NCBI RefSeq assembly: GCF_014770435.1
Contig: NZ_CP061739.1
Location: 930,001-994,000, forward strand
Length of the DNA stretch: 64,000 bases
Origin: Psychrobacter sp. 28M-43
GTDB lineage: Bacteria > Pseudomonadota > Gammaproteobacteria > Pseudomonadales > Moraxellaceae
Direction of reading: 5' to 3'
The translations under genes were made by a program, and so were the position numbers. Below, in pieces: positions 17,780 to 27,167 of this stretch (positions are counted from its first letter, which is position 1; every line of letters begins with the position of its first letter). The notes below the pieces were generated by a model. That model was not told the origin of the DNA and ran no database searches. It worked only from the letters and a program-made list of their open reading frames with translations.

Positions 17780-18316
17780 ATGTCAGAATCGATACAAATG
17801 GATAGAGGGAATTTTGTCACTTGTGATCTATTGGATGCCAATCCTGAGTCGCAAGTATGCTTACCAAATATCGAAGGCAAGTCATTCCGTCAGTTTGGTG
17901 CGAAAGACAAATTCTGCGGTGAAATCGTGACGGTTAAGTGCTTTGAAGACAATAGCCGCGTTAAGTCACTGTTGAATAGCGATGGCAAAGACAAAGAAGG
18001 CAATGGCAAAGTGTTGGTCGTTGATGGCGGCGGCTCTATGCGCTGTGCATTACTAGGTGATATGATTGCACAATCAGCTATCGATAACGGCTGGGCTGGG
18101 GTTATTGTATATGGCTGTGTCCGCGATATTGATGACATGGCAGAGATGGATCTTGGTGTAATGGCGCTTGGTTGTATCCCGCGTAAATCGACCCGCCGTG
18201 ATGAAGGTCAAACGGATATCGAAATTAGTTTTGGTGATTTGACGTTGAACTCGGGTATGTTCGTTTATGCTGATAACAATGGCATCATCGCTAGCGATAA
18301 ACCACTTATCAGCTGA
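17780..18316 (+). CDS. rraA: RraA-family protein (regulator of RNase E activity or aldolase)
   Basis: RraA in E. coli binds RNase E and slows mRNA decay; related proteins are 4-hydroxy-4-methyl-2-oxoglutarate aldolases. Core motifs are RQFGAKDKFCGEIVTVKC, VLVVDGGGSMRCALLGDMIA (near residue 80) and GVIVYGCVRDIDDMAEMDLGVMALG. The last contains the GCVRD signature, whose Arg-Asp pair is the aldolase metal/substrate site. The start at 17780 has AGGAG 2-6 nt upstream; the frame opens 45 bp earlier without support. The 178-residue length is slightly above the usual 160. Sequence does not separate the two functions. Its last 13 bases, including the TGA stop, pair with the terminator region. Confidence 0.87.
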   Translation: MSESIQMDRGNFVTCDLLDANPESQVCLPNIEGKSFRQFGAKDKFCGEIVTVKCFEDNSRVKSLLNSDGKDKEGNGKVLVVDGGGSMRCALLGDMIAQSAIDNGWAGVIVYGCVRDIDDMAEMDLGVMALGCIPRKSTRRDEGQTDIEISFGDLTLNSGMFVYADNNGIIASDKPLIS

Positions 18317-18366
18317 AGTTTTAGGCTTGGCTTGATTAGTAAAAACGAAAACCTCAGCTGATAAGT
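18304..18366 (+). promoter_or_regulatory. Perfect 13-bp inverted repeat spanning the rraA stop codon
   Basis: Bases 18304-18316 (ending in the rraA TGA) pair without mismatch with 18354-18366. The 3' arm overlaps the 5' arm and loop of the terminator at 18348-18377, so the two structures exclude each other. Confidence 0.75.
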
Positions 18367-18377
18367 TGGGGTTTTTT
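18348..18377 (+). terminator. Rho-independent terminator after rraA
   Basis: AAAACCTCA (18348-18356) pairs with TGGGGTTTT (18367-18375), with one T-G wobble and a 10-nt loop, followed by T to 18377. Confidence 0.75.
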
Positions 18378-18470
18378 ATTATGTAATGACAGTTAAAGCG
18401 CAATAATCGTTGTTAACCCTCAATCATTAATGAGTAAACTTTTAAGTGACAAACCGTTACGGCATAAGTT

Positions 18471-18498
18471 TTGGTAATTGCTCAAATATTCGTATAAT
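18471..18498 (+). promoter_or_regulatory. Candidate sigma70 promoter for mfd
   Basis: TTGGTA (18471-18476) and a perfect TATAAT (18493-18498) are spaced by 16 bp, about 35 bp before the mfd ATG. Confidence 0.55.
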
Positions 18499-18533
18499 AG
18501 CTTTCTGACTCCTTAACTTTGATCCTATTCTTT

Positions 18534-21500
18534 ATGCCTATTACTGCTTTGACTGACGCGTTTGACCCTATTAACCAGCAGTTGTTTCCTATCCAAAATG
18601 CCGAGCGGCGTTGGCTAGCGCCTGTCCATGGTGCGGTCAGCAGTTTATGGTTGGCAAGCTTGGTGCAAACACCTATGTGGAATGTTGCCGAGCGCCTAAA
18701 AGTTGTGGTGGCACGTGACCAAAACCAACTCAATCAAATAGAGACTGAGCTGGCATTTTGCGGAGTCGATGCTTACGTATTCCCTGACTGGGAAACGCTA
18801 ACCTATGATGAGCTATCTCCACATCAAGACATCGTTAGCGAACGTATCAATCTGTTGACGGATATGCCAAAAACGGGCGTGCTACTTATTTCAATACAAG
18901 CGCTCATGCATCGCGTCGCACCGCCAAGCTGGTTGATTGGACAGCATTTTGATTTGAGTGTCGGCGATCGTTTTGATATCAATACCCAACGTGGGCTATT
19001 GGCAAAAGCAGGTTATCGCGCGGTTGAAAATGTCTTTGAACCAGGTGAGTTTGCAGTACGTGGCAGTATTATTGATATTTTTGCCATGGGTCAGCCTTTT
19101 CCGCTACGTTTAGACTTGTTCGATGATGAAATTGAAACCATTCGCTTTTTTCATCCTCAAACGCAGCGTACATTGACTGCTGATGATTTGAAGGCGATGT
19201 TGACGGGCAACGATACGAGTATGACGAAGGAGTCATTGTCACTACTGCATAAGATGCCAGATATCTCTAAACCTATCGAACAGTTTCAAATCTTGCCTGC
19301 AAAAGAGTTTCCGCTTGATGAAGGGCGTGAGACGTTTCGCACGAACTTTGCTGCGATGTTCCCTAATACCAGTAGCCGTAAGTCTGAGCTGCACAAAGAC
19401 GTAATGGCAGGGATTGCTAGTAGCGGATTAGAGTATTATCAGCCGCTATTTTTTGACTTAAAAGATTGGGAAGCGGAGAGTAGCTTATTTTCCTATTTAC
19501 CAAGCGATGCGTTGTTTATCACCGATGAATTAATCCATGAAAAACAAGCTGATTACTGGTCACAAATCCAGCGCCGCTACGAAGAGCGTCGCCATGATAT
19601 TGATAAGCCTATCGTAGAGCCAGCAATGCTGTATCTATTATCTAACGCGCTTAACGAACAGCTAAACCAGTACCCAAGAGTAATATTAAGTGCTCGTGAT
19701 AAACTGGCTACGATGAATGATGTGGTAGTGCCAGAAAGTATAGATGCCTCACAAATACCATTGCCATCGAGTGTCACTAAACAACAAGGACTGGTGACAT
19801 TAAGTGCTCAAGAGCCGCCACAATTAGCAGTCAATCATCAAAAGTCTGAACCATTATCCGAATTGCTCGACTTCTTGGATACGCAATCAAAGACTTCAAC
19901 ACCCGTACTAATCGTTGCAGAGACTGCAGGCCGTCGCGAGATTCTCATTGAACTCTTCAAAGGCAAGATTGATATCAAGGCGTATGATAGCTTTGAGGCA
20001 TTTTTAGCCGCAGATAAAACTAGCGCTATTAATAACAGTCATCTACCACATGTCGGTCTGACCGTAGCGCCAATTGAGCGCGGTGTCTATGTGCCTGAGC
20101 GCTTGGTGTTGATTAGTGAGACACAGCTGTTCGGTCGTCAAGTATTACAGACACGCCGTCGTCGCCAAAGCGGGGTATCAGAAGAGTTCTTAGTCAAGAG
20201 CGTCACTGAAATAACAGATGGCAGTCCAGTGGTACATATCGAGCATGGTATCGGTCGTTATAATGGCTTGATTACCTTAGATGTGGGCGATGGTGAGCAA
20301 GAGTTTATCCACTTAAAATATTCTGATGACGCTAGTATCTATGTGCCAGTGGCCAATTTGCAAATGATTAGTCGTTATAGTGGCGGCGATCCAGCCTTAG
20401 CACCGCTACATAAGATTGGTAGTGGTAAATGGGACCGAGCCAAGCAAAAAGCGTTAGAACAAATTCATGACGTCGCTGCTGAACTACTCAATATGCAGGC
20501 AAGACGTGAGGCCAAAGTTGGCATTCATTTTAAGATAGACCCATCGCAGTATGAGCTATTTGCCAGTCAGTTTGCCTTTGAAGAAACCGCTGACCAGGCC
20601 AACGCTATTCATGCGGTTATGGAAGATATGAGACAAAACCAGCCGATGGATCGTCTTATTTGTGGCGACGTTGGTTTTGGTAAAACAGAGGTCGCGATGC
20701 GAGCGGCGTTTATTGCCGTTAGTGCTGGTTATCAGGTTGCCGTACTGGTGCCTACCACATTGCTTGCTGGTCAGCATGAAGACAACTTCCGCGATCGTTT
20801 TGCCGATTGGCCAGTTCGCATTGAAAGCTTGTCACGATTTGGCGGCAAAAAACATCAAGAAATGGTACTGGCCGATTTGGCTGCTGGCAAAGTGGACATT
20901 GTCATTGGTACTCATAAACTGCTACAACCGGATGTGAAATTTGCCAACCTTGGACTGATGATTGTTGATGAAGAGCATCGCTTTGGAGTGCGTCATAAAG
21001 AACGTATCAAGGCCATTCAGACAGATGTCGATAGCATGTCTATGACTGCGACTCCGATCCCTAGAACGCTTAATATGGCGCTCTCAGGCATGCGCGATAT
21101 GTCGATTATCGCCACGCCACCTGCCCGTCGTCTTGCCATCAAAACCTTTGTGATGCAAAAGACAGAAGCCTTGATGAAAGAAGCCATATTGCGTGAGCTT
21201 CTGCGTGGTGGGCAGGTCTATCTACTACATAATGATGTTGCTAGTATTGAGCGTATGGCAGAGACCATTCGTGACCTAGTGCCAGAAGCACGAGTAGGAG
21301 TAGCTCATGGGCAAATGCAAGAGCGTCAGCTTGAGCAGATCATGCAGCAGTTTTATCATAAAAAATTCAACGTGTTGGTTTGTTCTACCATTATCGAAAC
21401 GGGCATTGATGTGCCCAATGCCAATACGATCATCATTGAGCGTGCAGATAAGTTTGGTCTTGCGCAATTGCATCAGCTGAGAGGCCGAGTAGGACGCAGT

Positions 21501-22244
21501 CACCACCAAGCGTATTGCTACTTATTAGTGCCTTCCCTTAAAGGCCTCAAAGGTGATGCCAAGCGCCGTTTGCATGCGATTGAGCGTGCCAATACTTTGG
21601 GTGCAGGCTTTATGCTGGCAAGTGAGGATTTAGAGATTCGCGGTGCAGGGGAGATATTGGGTAAGCAGCAGAGTGGCAATATGCAGGCGATTGGTTTTAG
21701 CTTGTACATGGATATGCTTGAGCGGGCGACTAAAGCCATTAAAGCTGGCAAGGAGCCTGATTTAAATACACCATTGTCGTTGACCAGTGAAATCAATCTA
21801 CACAGCTCTGCCCTCATTCCAGAGGAATATCTACATGACGTGCATCAGCGCTTATTGTTTTACAAACGTATTAGTAATACCGATGATAAAGAAGCATTGA
21901 CGGATATTCGCACGGAAATGATAGATCGCTTCGGTGCACTGCCAGATCAAACCAAGCAGCTATTCGCTATTCATGGATTACGTTTACAAGCAGAGCCGCT
22001 GAAAATCAATAAAATCGATGCTAACAGTAGTAGTATGACGCTGGAATTTGCGCCAGATACTCCAGTTGATGCGTTAGCGATTATCAAGTTGATCCAATCA
22101 AATGGTCAGCATTATCGTATGAATGGTGCATCTGGTATCCGTTATCAAAATAGCGATAAACTGGCCACACCACAACAGCGCGTGACGGTCATACAAGAAC
22201 TGCTGCGCTATTTTAGCGAGCACATGGTGACAGAGCCTGCTTAG
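18534..22244 (+). CDS. mfd: Transcription-repair coupling factor
   Basis: Mfd removes stalled RNA polymerase at DNA lesions and recruits UvrA. N-terminal UvrB-homology modules are at residues 1-330. The polymerase-interacting domain begins near 560 (GSPVVHIEHGIGRYNGL). The superfamily 2 motor has Walker A DRLICGDVGFGKTEVAMRAA near 705-724, DEEH (motif II), SMTATPIPRTL (motif III) and the translocation motif near 1000 (QLRGRVGRSHHQAYCYLL). The C-terminal UvrA-binding-masking domain completes the 1236-residue protein. The ATG at 18534 is preferred over an in-frame TTG at 18519 because homologues begin near there. It follows rraA after a terminator and has its own promoter. Confidence 0.97.
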   Translation: MPITALTDAFDPINQQLFPIQNAERRWLAPVHGAVSSLWLASLVQTPMWNVAERLKVVVARDQNQLNQIETELAFCGVDAYVFPDWETLTYDELSPHQDIVSERINLLTDMPKTGVLLISIQALMHRVAPPSWLIGQHFDLSVGDRFDINTQRGLLAKAGYRAVENVFEPGEFAVRGSIIDIFAMGQPFPLRLDLFDDEIETIRFFHPQTQRTLTADDLKAMLTGNDTSMTKESLSLLHKMPDISKPIEQFQILPAKEFPLDEGRETFRTNFAAMFPNTSSRKSELHKDVMAGIASSGLEYYQPLFFDLKDWEAESSLFSYLPSDALFITDELIHEKQADYWSQIQRRYEERRHDIDKPIVEPAMLYLLSNALNEQLNQYPRVILSARDKLATMNDVVVPESIDASQIPLPSSVTKQQGLVTLSAQEPPQLAVNHQKSEPLSELLDFLDTQSKTSTPVLIVAETAGRREILIELFKGKIDIKAYDSFEAFLAADKTSAINNSHLPHVGLTVAPIERGVYVPERLVLISETQLFGRQVLQTRRRRQSGVSEEFLVKSVTEITDGSPVVHIEHGIGRYNGLITLDVGDGEQEFIHLKYSDDASIYVPVANLQMISRYSGGDPALAPLHKIGSGKWDRAKQKALEQIHDVAAELLNMQARREAKVGIHFKIDPSQYELFASQFAFEETADQANAIHAVMEDMRQNQPMDRLICGDVGFGKTEVAMRAAFIAVSAGYQVAVLVPTTLLAGQHEDNFRDRFADWPVRIESLSRFGGKKHQEMVLADLAAGKVDIVIGTHKLLQPDVKFANLGLMIVDEEHRFGVRHKERIKAIQTDVDSMSMTATPIPRTLNMALSGMRDMSIIATPPARRLAIKTFVMQKTEALMKEAILRELLRGGQVYLLHNDVASIERMAETIRDLVPEARVGVAHGQMQERQLEQIMQQFYHKKFNVLVCSTIIETGIDVPNANTIIIERADKFGLAQLHQLRGRVGRSHHQAYCYLLVPSLKGLKGDAKRRLHAIERANTLGAGFMLASEDLEIRGAGEILGKQQSGNMQAIGFSLYMDMLERATKAIKAGKEPDLNTPLSLTSEINLHSSALIPEEYLHDVHQRLLFYKRISNTDDKEALTDIRTEMIDRFGALPDQTKQLFAIHGLRLQAEPLKINKIDANSSSMTLEFAPDTPVDALAIIKLIQSNGQHYRMNGASGIRYQNSDKLATPQQRVTVIQELLRYFSEHMVTEPA

Positions 22245-22300
22245 TACATGGCTGGATATCAAGTAGGCTAGGTAGTCATTCCAAGGCAATAAATCATGGT

Positions 22301-22334
22301 GCTATTTTATCAACCAGATAACTGATAAAATAGC
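22301..22334 (+). terminator. Hairpin after mfd lacking a T-tract
   Basis: GCTATTTTATCA (22301-22312) pairs perfectly with TGATAAAATAGC (22323-22334) around a 10-nt loop. It has the place of an mfd terminator, but no T-run follows on either strand. Confidence 0.45.
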
Positions 22335-22393
22335 CAAACTAACTTTTAACCTTCTGTATTTTATTTGCATTAAACAACAAGAGAACCGTCATT

Positions 22394-22825
22394 ATGTTCC
22401 AACTTCATCATAAACTTGCTGCTGATAGTTTTTTAGTGGGGGATTTTCCATTATCCACTTGTCGTTTAATCAATGACTGCCAATTTCCTTGGCTGATATT
22501 AGTGCCACGTGTATCCGGTATCAAAGAGTTATATGAGCTGTCTGAGGCAGACCAAACACAGTTTTTACGAGAGTCGAGCTGGTTGTCGAGTCAGTTAGCC
22601 AAAACCTTTCAAGCTGATAAAATGAATGTGGCCGCTCTTGGCAACCAAGTACCACAACTTCATTTTCATCACATTGTCCGTTATCAGAATGATATGCAAT
22701 GGCCAAACCCAGTATGGGGTGTGCCAGCTGTGCCATATACTAAAGAAGTATTGGCGCAAATGCAGCAAACATTGATGATGGCGCTACGTGGTCATCACCA
22801 AATGCCGTTTGATTGGCAAATGTAA
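22394..22825 (+). CDS. HIT-domain protein with variant His triad
   Basis: This is a small protein of the histidine-triad superfamily, whose members hydrolyse or transfer nucleotides. The triad region reads VPQLHFHHIVRYQND near residues 85-99. The usual spacing is His-x-His-x-His; here it is His-x-His-His, so the third position is Ile and the histidine is shifted by one. From memory, this form (followed by WPxPVWG) is shared by a proteobacterial subgroup rather than being a mutation here. The 143-residue length is normal. Substrate unknown. It ends just before an exceptionally long terminator. Confidence 0.8.
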   Translation: MFQLHHKLAADSFLVGDFPLSTCRLINDCQFPWLILVPRVSGIKELYELSEADQTQFLRESSWLSSQLAKTFQADKMNVAALGNQVPQLHFHHIVRYQNDMQWPNPVWGVPAVPYTKEVLAQMQQTLMMALRGHHQMPFDWQM

Positions 22826-23133
22826 TTATTATTCCAATCTGTCTTCAATAAGAATAGATTGAATTCAAATTTAAATAAAAAGAGAGGCCAAATACTTAAA
22901 TGTATCTGGCCTCTCTTTTTATTTAAATTTGGATAAAAACTGTAAAACAATGAATAAACTAGACAAAAGGTCGCCTTATAGTCATCAGTAACCTTGTTTA
23001 AACTTATTTCGAAAGTATAATATATTATTAGATATATCTTATGATAAATCGTCATAAGGACAAATAACGTACATATGTTAGTGTAGTATGCCTTTGTCTC
23101 TCAGATAGCTCACCTTATTCAAGTGAATCTCAT
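22826..23133. other. Intergenic region before the cyclase gene
   Basis: This 308-bp stretch is dominated by the long inverted repeat at 22862-22935. The rest is AT-rich upstream sequence of the cyclase gene. No gene seen. Confidence 0.6.
22862..22935 (+). terminator. Exceptionally long terminator hairpin
   Basis: Bases 22866-22890 pair without mismatch with 22907-22931 (25 bp). The pairing extends outward with one G-T wobble and inward past one mismatch through 22892-22895/22902-22905. A T5 run lies inside the 3' arm after GGCCTCTC. The symmetry allows function on both strands. Confidence 0.85.
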
Positions 23134-24555
23134 ATGACCTTCTCAGAGACATTCAAACCAATGACGCCGTTAAAGGACACCGGGACATGTCATTTTGACT
23201 ATCCAGAAGTGTTCGTGTTAATACTGACGGTTGTTTTGCGTGCTATATACTACGACTTCCGCTCTATCTCAATGGCATTATTGGTTATTATCACATTGCC
23301 AAGCCTCATGATACTGATATACAACTACCGACGTCAGACCAGCTTTTGGACGTCTAATATCGTTATTATTCTATTATCGGTTGTCATCGGCTCACTACAA
23401 TGCTGTACGGTCATATCAATCAGTTTGGCTGCTTTGATTGGTGTACGTATCATTCTTAGCCGACCTGAGAATCACCTCAGACTGTTATCTGTATCTGTCG
23501 TGACGATCATTGTATTTTTCTACGTTAGCACAGTCTTAAATGCGAATAGTATGGACTTTGATGAAGGTCTATTACCATTGATAGTAATGGTGGCAAGCTT
23601 AGGCGTTATTTTGTACCAGTTCAGGCGTATCTATCAGCAACATATTACTTTTAAAGTACGTGCCCATCAGGCTAGTGGACGCCTGAATACGATGGTATCA
23701 GTGATCAATAAACTGACTCGATTTGTGCCACCACAAATTTGGGAGCCTATTGTCAAATCGGATAGCCCTGTTAAGGTTTCTAATAAACGCGCAAAAATAA
23801 CTATCATGTTTTCAGATATTGTCGGCTTTACCGAGCTGTCTGATAGTCTAAGCTCTGATAATTTGGCAGATATTCTCAATACTTATATGCATTGCATGAC
23901 GTCGATCGCTGACAAACATGGTGCAGTGCTTGATAAGTTTATTGGTGATGGCATGGTATGTTTTTTTGGTGAACCTAATAGCCGTGGCTCGCGTCAAGAT
24001 GCACTAGATTGTGTGGCGATGGCAATTGATATGCGCCGAGAAATGCGCACCTTACGCCAGAAATGGCGGTTGATGGGGTTTGAAGGCTTATATATACGTG
24101 TTGGTATCACAACTGGCTACTGCCACGTTGGTAATTTTGGTAGTAATAGTCGATTAAGCTATACCATCATTGGTAAAGAAGCCAACCTAGCTTCTAGGCT
24201 TGAGTCCTGTGCGGGCAAAGATCAGATATTGGTCAGTGAAAGCACTTACGATTATATTTGCCATAACTATGAGTGCGAGCACGTTGCCGCATTTTGCTTG
24301 AAAGGTATTGATGAAAAGGTCGATGCATGGCAAGTACTCGATCCTAGTGCCAGTACAGGTCATTTATCTAAATGGGTCGACCACACATTACCTGGTTTCA
24401 ATTTGCATTTGAATTTTAAAGATATGAAAGACAATGATTATCAAGATATTAGAGCTCGTTTAAATTTTGCGCTGGAACGCATAGAGCAAGAGGAAGAAAA
24501 AGTAGTAAAGAGCATAGCTGCAGAAAGTAAGCGTGAGAACGCCAATCGCAAGTAA
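23134..24555 (+). CDS. Membrane-bound class III adenylate/guanylate cyclase
   Basis: It is predicted to make cAMP (or cGMP). The N-terminal 180 residues contain about six hydrophobic membrane segments and end in a linker with RFVPPQIWEPIV. The catalytic domain covers about residues 225-410. FSDIVGFTEL and KFIGDGMVCFFGEP carry the two metal-binding aspartates, with Lys before IGDG as expected for ATP. YTIIGKEANLASRLE holds the transition-state Asn and Arg, though Lys-Glu replaces the more usual Asp-Ala/Thr pair after the Gly, so ATP preference is inferred. A Glu/Lys-rich tail of about 60 residues follows. It stands alone and has no recognisable sensor gene nearby. Confidence 0.9.
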   Translation: MTFSETFKPMTPLKDTGTCHFDYPEVFVLILTVVLRAIYYDFRSISMALLVIITLPSLMILIYNYRRQTSFWTSNIVIILLSVVIGSLQCCTVISISLAALIGVRIILSRPENHLRLLSVSVVTIIVFFYVSTVLNANSMDFDEGLLPLIVMVASLGVILYQFRRIYQQHITFKVRAHQASGRLNTMVSVINKLTRFVPPQIWEPIVKSDSPVKVSNKRAKITIMFSDIVGFTELSDSLSSDNLADILNTYMHCMTSIADKHGAVLDKFIGDGMVCFFGEPNSRGSRQDALDCVAMAIDMRREMRTLRQKWRLMGFEGLYIRVGITTGYCHVGNFGSNSRLSYTIIGKEANLASRLESCAGKDQILVSESTYDYICHNYECEHVAAFCLKGIDEKVDAWQVLDPSASTGHLSKWVDHTLPGFNLHLNFKDMKDNDYQDIRARLNFALERIEQEEEKVVKSIAAESKRENANRK

Positions 24556-24590
24556 GCGTTTCAAGTTTAATGTCTCAAATTCCTATATAG

Positions 24591-24624
24591 AAAAAGGCCA
24601 GCTATCACATAGCTGGCCTTTTTT
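24591..24624 (+). terminator. Bidirectional terminator between the cyclase gene and fdx
   Basis: A perfect 15-bp stem (24591-24605 with 24609-24623) has a 3-nt loop. A5 on the left and T5 on the right serve the converging genes on both strands. Confidence 0.93.
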
Positions 24625-24652
24625 AATCTTAACTAGGAAGTATTATCAGTGT

Positions 24653-24991
24653 TTAATGATTTTCTTTAGCATGATTGAGGGTATATTTAGGAACTTCGAT
24701 GGTCAAATCCTCATCATCAAGCATGACCTGACAAGATAAACGTGAGTCAGGCTCTAGTCCCCAAGCACGATCAAGCAGATCCGCTTCAATATCATCCATC
24801 TCATCTAAACTGTTGAAACCCTTGCGTACTACAACATGGCATGTAGTACAAGCTTTTGACATCTCACAAGCATGCTCGATTTTGATGCCTTTTTCTAATA
24901 GTGCCTTGCATAAGTTTTCACCAGCTTGTAGCTCAACTTCTGCGCCTTCAGGGCAAATTTCGTGATGGGGTAGTACGGTAACTTTTGGCAT
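24653..24991 (-). CDS. fdx: ISC-type [2Fe-2S] ferredoxin
   Basis: Fdx supplies electrons for Fe-S cluster assembly on IscU. The ligand cysteines are in EHACEMSKACTTCHVVV (Cys-x5-Cys-x2-Cys), with the fourth in SRLSCQVML, the adrenodoxin-type pattern. The length of 112 matches E. coli Fdx. It is the last gene of the isc operon, 86 bp after hscA, and ends at a bidirectional terminator. No iscX follows. Confidence 0.97.
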   Translation of the reverse strand: MPKVTVLPHHEICPEGAEVELQAGENLCKALLEKGIKIEHACEMSKACTTCHVVVRKGFNSLDEMDDIEADLLDRAWGLEPDSRLSCQVMLDDEDLTIEVPKYTLNHAKENH

Positions 24992-25077
24992 AAATTATCT
25001 GTCCGATGCTAATCAATTTAAAAAATATTAGAAGTTAGCTTAACGTGTCAGCTAAGCGATATATGTCGATGTATTTA

Positions 25078-26958
25078 TTACCAGTCTTTGGCACTAGTAC
25101 CGGCCATACTGGTCTTGACGCTCTGATTCATAATACGTGCAGCAAAGGCATCACTATGCGGCTTAAGCTGAGCTTGTTGTGCTTCAATAAGCGCTAAGTC
25201 ATCAGTGCTAAGAGAGTTACGTAGCGCTTGTATATGCTTTGCTAGTAACTGTTGTTCTTCAGTAGAAAGCAACGCCGCAAATTCGTTAAGTGCCGACTCT
25301 AGAGCAAGTACTTCACGTTCCGCTTCTACTTTGGTCTCAATTAAAGAACGCGCATTTTTGTCTTCTTCTGCGTGCTTAAATCCTGCAATCAGCAACTGTT
25401 CTTTTTGCTCATCTGATAGACCATAAGAAGGCACAATCTCGATTTTGCTTTCTGTTTTGGTCGTCGTCTCTTGGGCACTGACAGTAAGCTGACCGTTGGC
25501 ATCAATACTAAAGGTAACTTCGATACGAGCAAACCCAGCTTTCATTGGCGGGATACCATACAGCTCAAAACGTCCAAGTGAGCGACAGTTTTCTACCGTT
25601 TCACGCTCACCTTGCACCACGTGAATCACCATGCCTGTTTGACCATCTTGATAAGTGGTAAACACTTGACGTTTCTTCACAGGGATAGGCGTGTTGCGTG
25701 GGATGAGTACTTCAACCAAACCGCCCATGGTCTCAAGACCTAATGATAATGGCGTCACGTCCAATAACAATAAATTGTTGTCACTATCGCCATTGACCAA
25801 TTGATGAGCAGTCTGGGCAGCACCTAAAGCAACAACCTCATCTGGATTTAGACGGCAAAGTGGCTGCTTAGCAAAAAATTCAGTCACGACTTGCTGTACT
25901 GCAGGCATACGAGTCGAACCGCCCACTAAGATAACTTCATCTAGATCTGTAGTAGACAGCTTGGCATCGCGTAGGACTTGTTCGCACACACTGAGCGTAC
26001 GGCGACTGACAGGCTCTACAATCGTTAGTACATCTGTACGGCTTAATACGCCTTGATAAGACTGACCATTGACAACCACATTGATGTCCACTTGCTCAGC
26101 GTCAGTCAATGCTTGTTTATAAGCTTTGGCTTGTTGAGCTAGTATTGATTTGTCATGCAGGCTTACGTCTTTTGGATCGATATTTAATTGTTTAATGATC
26201 CAATTGGTAATAAGACGATCGATATCGTCACCGCCTAGTGCGCTATTACCACCAGTTGCCAATACTTCAAAGACACCGTCGGTAAGCTTTAAGATAGAGA
26301 CGTCAAAAGTACCACCGCCCAAATCATAGATTAAGTAATAGCTCTCTTTTTGACTGTCTTCTGATGATTGGTCAAGACCATAAGCGACCGCAGCCGCTGT
26401 TGGTTCATTCAACAGGCGAAGTACTTTGATGCCCGCTGCTTGAGCGGCATCTTTGGTTGCTTGACGCTGTGCTTCATCAAAATAAGCGGGAACCGTAATC
26501 ACGGCACCTTCAATGCTATCTGCAGGTAAAGCGCTTGCTGCACGTTGCTCAAGAGCGGCTAGTATACGCGCCGATACTGCAACAGGAGAAACCTCACCTT
26601 GAGCAGTTACAAAGGCGGGCATATCATCTTTATTACCAGACAGCTCATAAGGGTGAGAGAATTTGATATCAGCTTGACTACGACCCATAAAACGCTTAGC
26701 CGAGACGATCGTATTTTTTGGATCATCCGCTAAATGCGCTAGGGCGTCATAGCCAACCAATGGCGTACCAGTAGCTGGATAATAGACAACAGACGGTAAT
26801 AATGTATCTGTCGCTGAGCCTGCCTCTAAGACTTGTGCCTTACCTGAACGCACCACAGCAACCAACGAGCGTGTAGTACCGAGGTCGATGCCCAAGCCAA
26901 ATTTATGTTGGTGAGGTTGAGCGCTTTGATTGGGTTCAGCAATTTGCATTAAAGACAT
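25078..26958 (-). CDS. hscA: Fe-S assembly chaperone HscA
   Basis: HscA is the specialised Hsp70 that, with HscB, helps release the cluster from IscU. The ATPase domain has GIDLGTTRSLVAVV near residue 24, VITVPAYFDEAQRQATKDAA and LIYDLGGGTFDVSIL. The substrate-binding domain follows from about 390 (LLLLDVTPLSLGLETMGGLVEVLIPRN in two adjoining parts), with a C-terminal helical lid. At 626 residues it is of normal length. An N-terminal stretch QSAQPHQHK precedes the domain. It lies after hscB with a 209-bp gap, within the isc operon. Confidence 0.97.
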   Translation of the reverse strand: MSLMQIAEPNQSAQPHQHKFGLGIDLGTTRSLVAVVRSGKAQVLEAGSATDTLLPSVVYYPATGTPLVGYDALAHLADDPKNTIVSAKRFMGRSQADIKFSHPYELSGNKDDMPAFVTAQGEVSPVAVSARILAALEQRAASALPADSIEGAVITVPAYFDEAQRQATKDAAQAAGIKVLRLLNEPTAAAVAYGLDQSSEDSQKESYYLIYDLGGGTFDVSILKLTDGVFEVLATGGNSALGGDDIDRLITNWIIKQLNIDPKDVSLHDKSILAQQAKAYKQALTDAEQVDINVVVNGQSYQGVLSRTDVLTIVEPVSRRTLSVCEQVLRDAKLSTTDLDEVILVGGSTRMPAVQQVVTEFFAKQPLCRLNPDEVVALGAAQTAHQLVNGDSDNNLLLLDVTPLSLGLETMGGLVEVLIPRNTPIPVKKRQVFTTYQDGQTGMVIHVVQGERETVENCRSLGRFELYGIPPMKAGFARIEVTFSIDANGQLTVSAQETTTKTESKIEIVPSYGLSDEQKEQLLIAGFKHAEEDKNARSLIETKVEAEREVLALESALNEFAALLSTEEQQLLAKHIQALRNSLSTDDLALIEAQQAQLKPHSDAFAARIMNQSVKTSMAGTSAKDW

Positions 26959-27167
26959 AAGGATAACTCAGAGATAAAATGAATAAGTGAAATGGAGCAA
27001 ATATAGCATACGCAGTACGAGAGCTTAACGTCGGTAATCTCATTCCATGGAATACGGATTCTGACAGTTTGATGCGCTTAGACTCAAAGATTATACGGTA
27101 TCACGGTCACTATTTTAACCAAATATATAGAATCTAGCTTGTTAGTGAGAGCCATAACTACAGATGT

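Noticed and set aside
22795..23055. Minus-strand open frame of 86 codons
   Set aside because: It runs through the long terminator palindrome and is rich in Phe, Tyr, Leu and Lys, as expected for AT-rich intergenic DNA.
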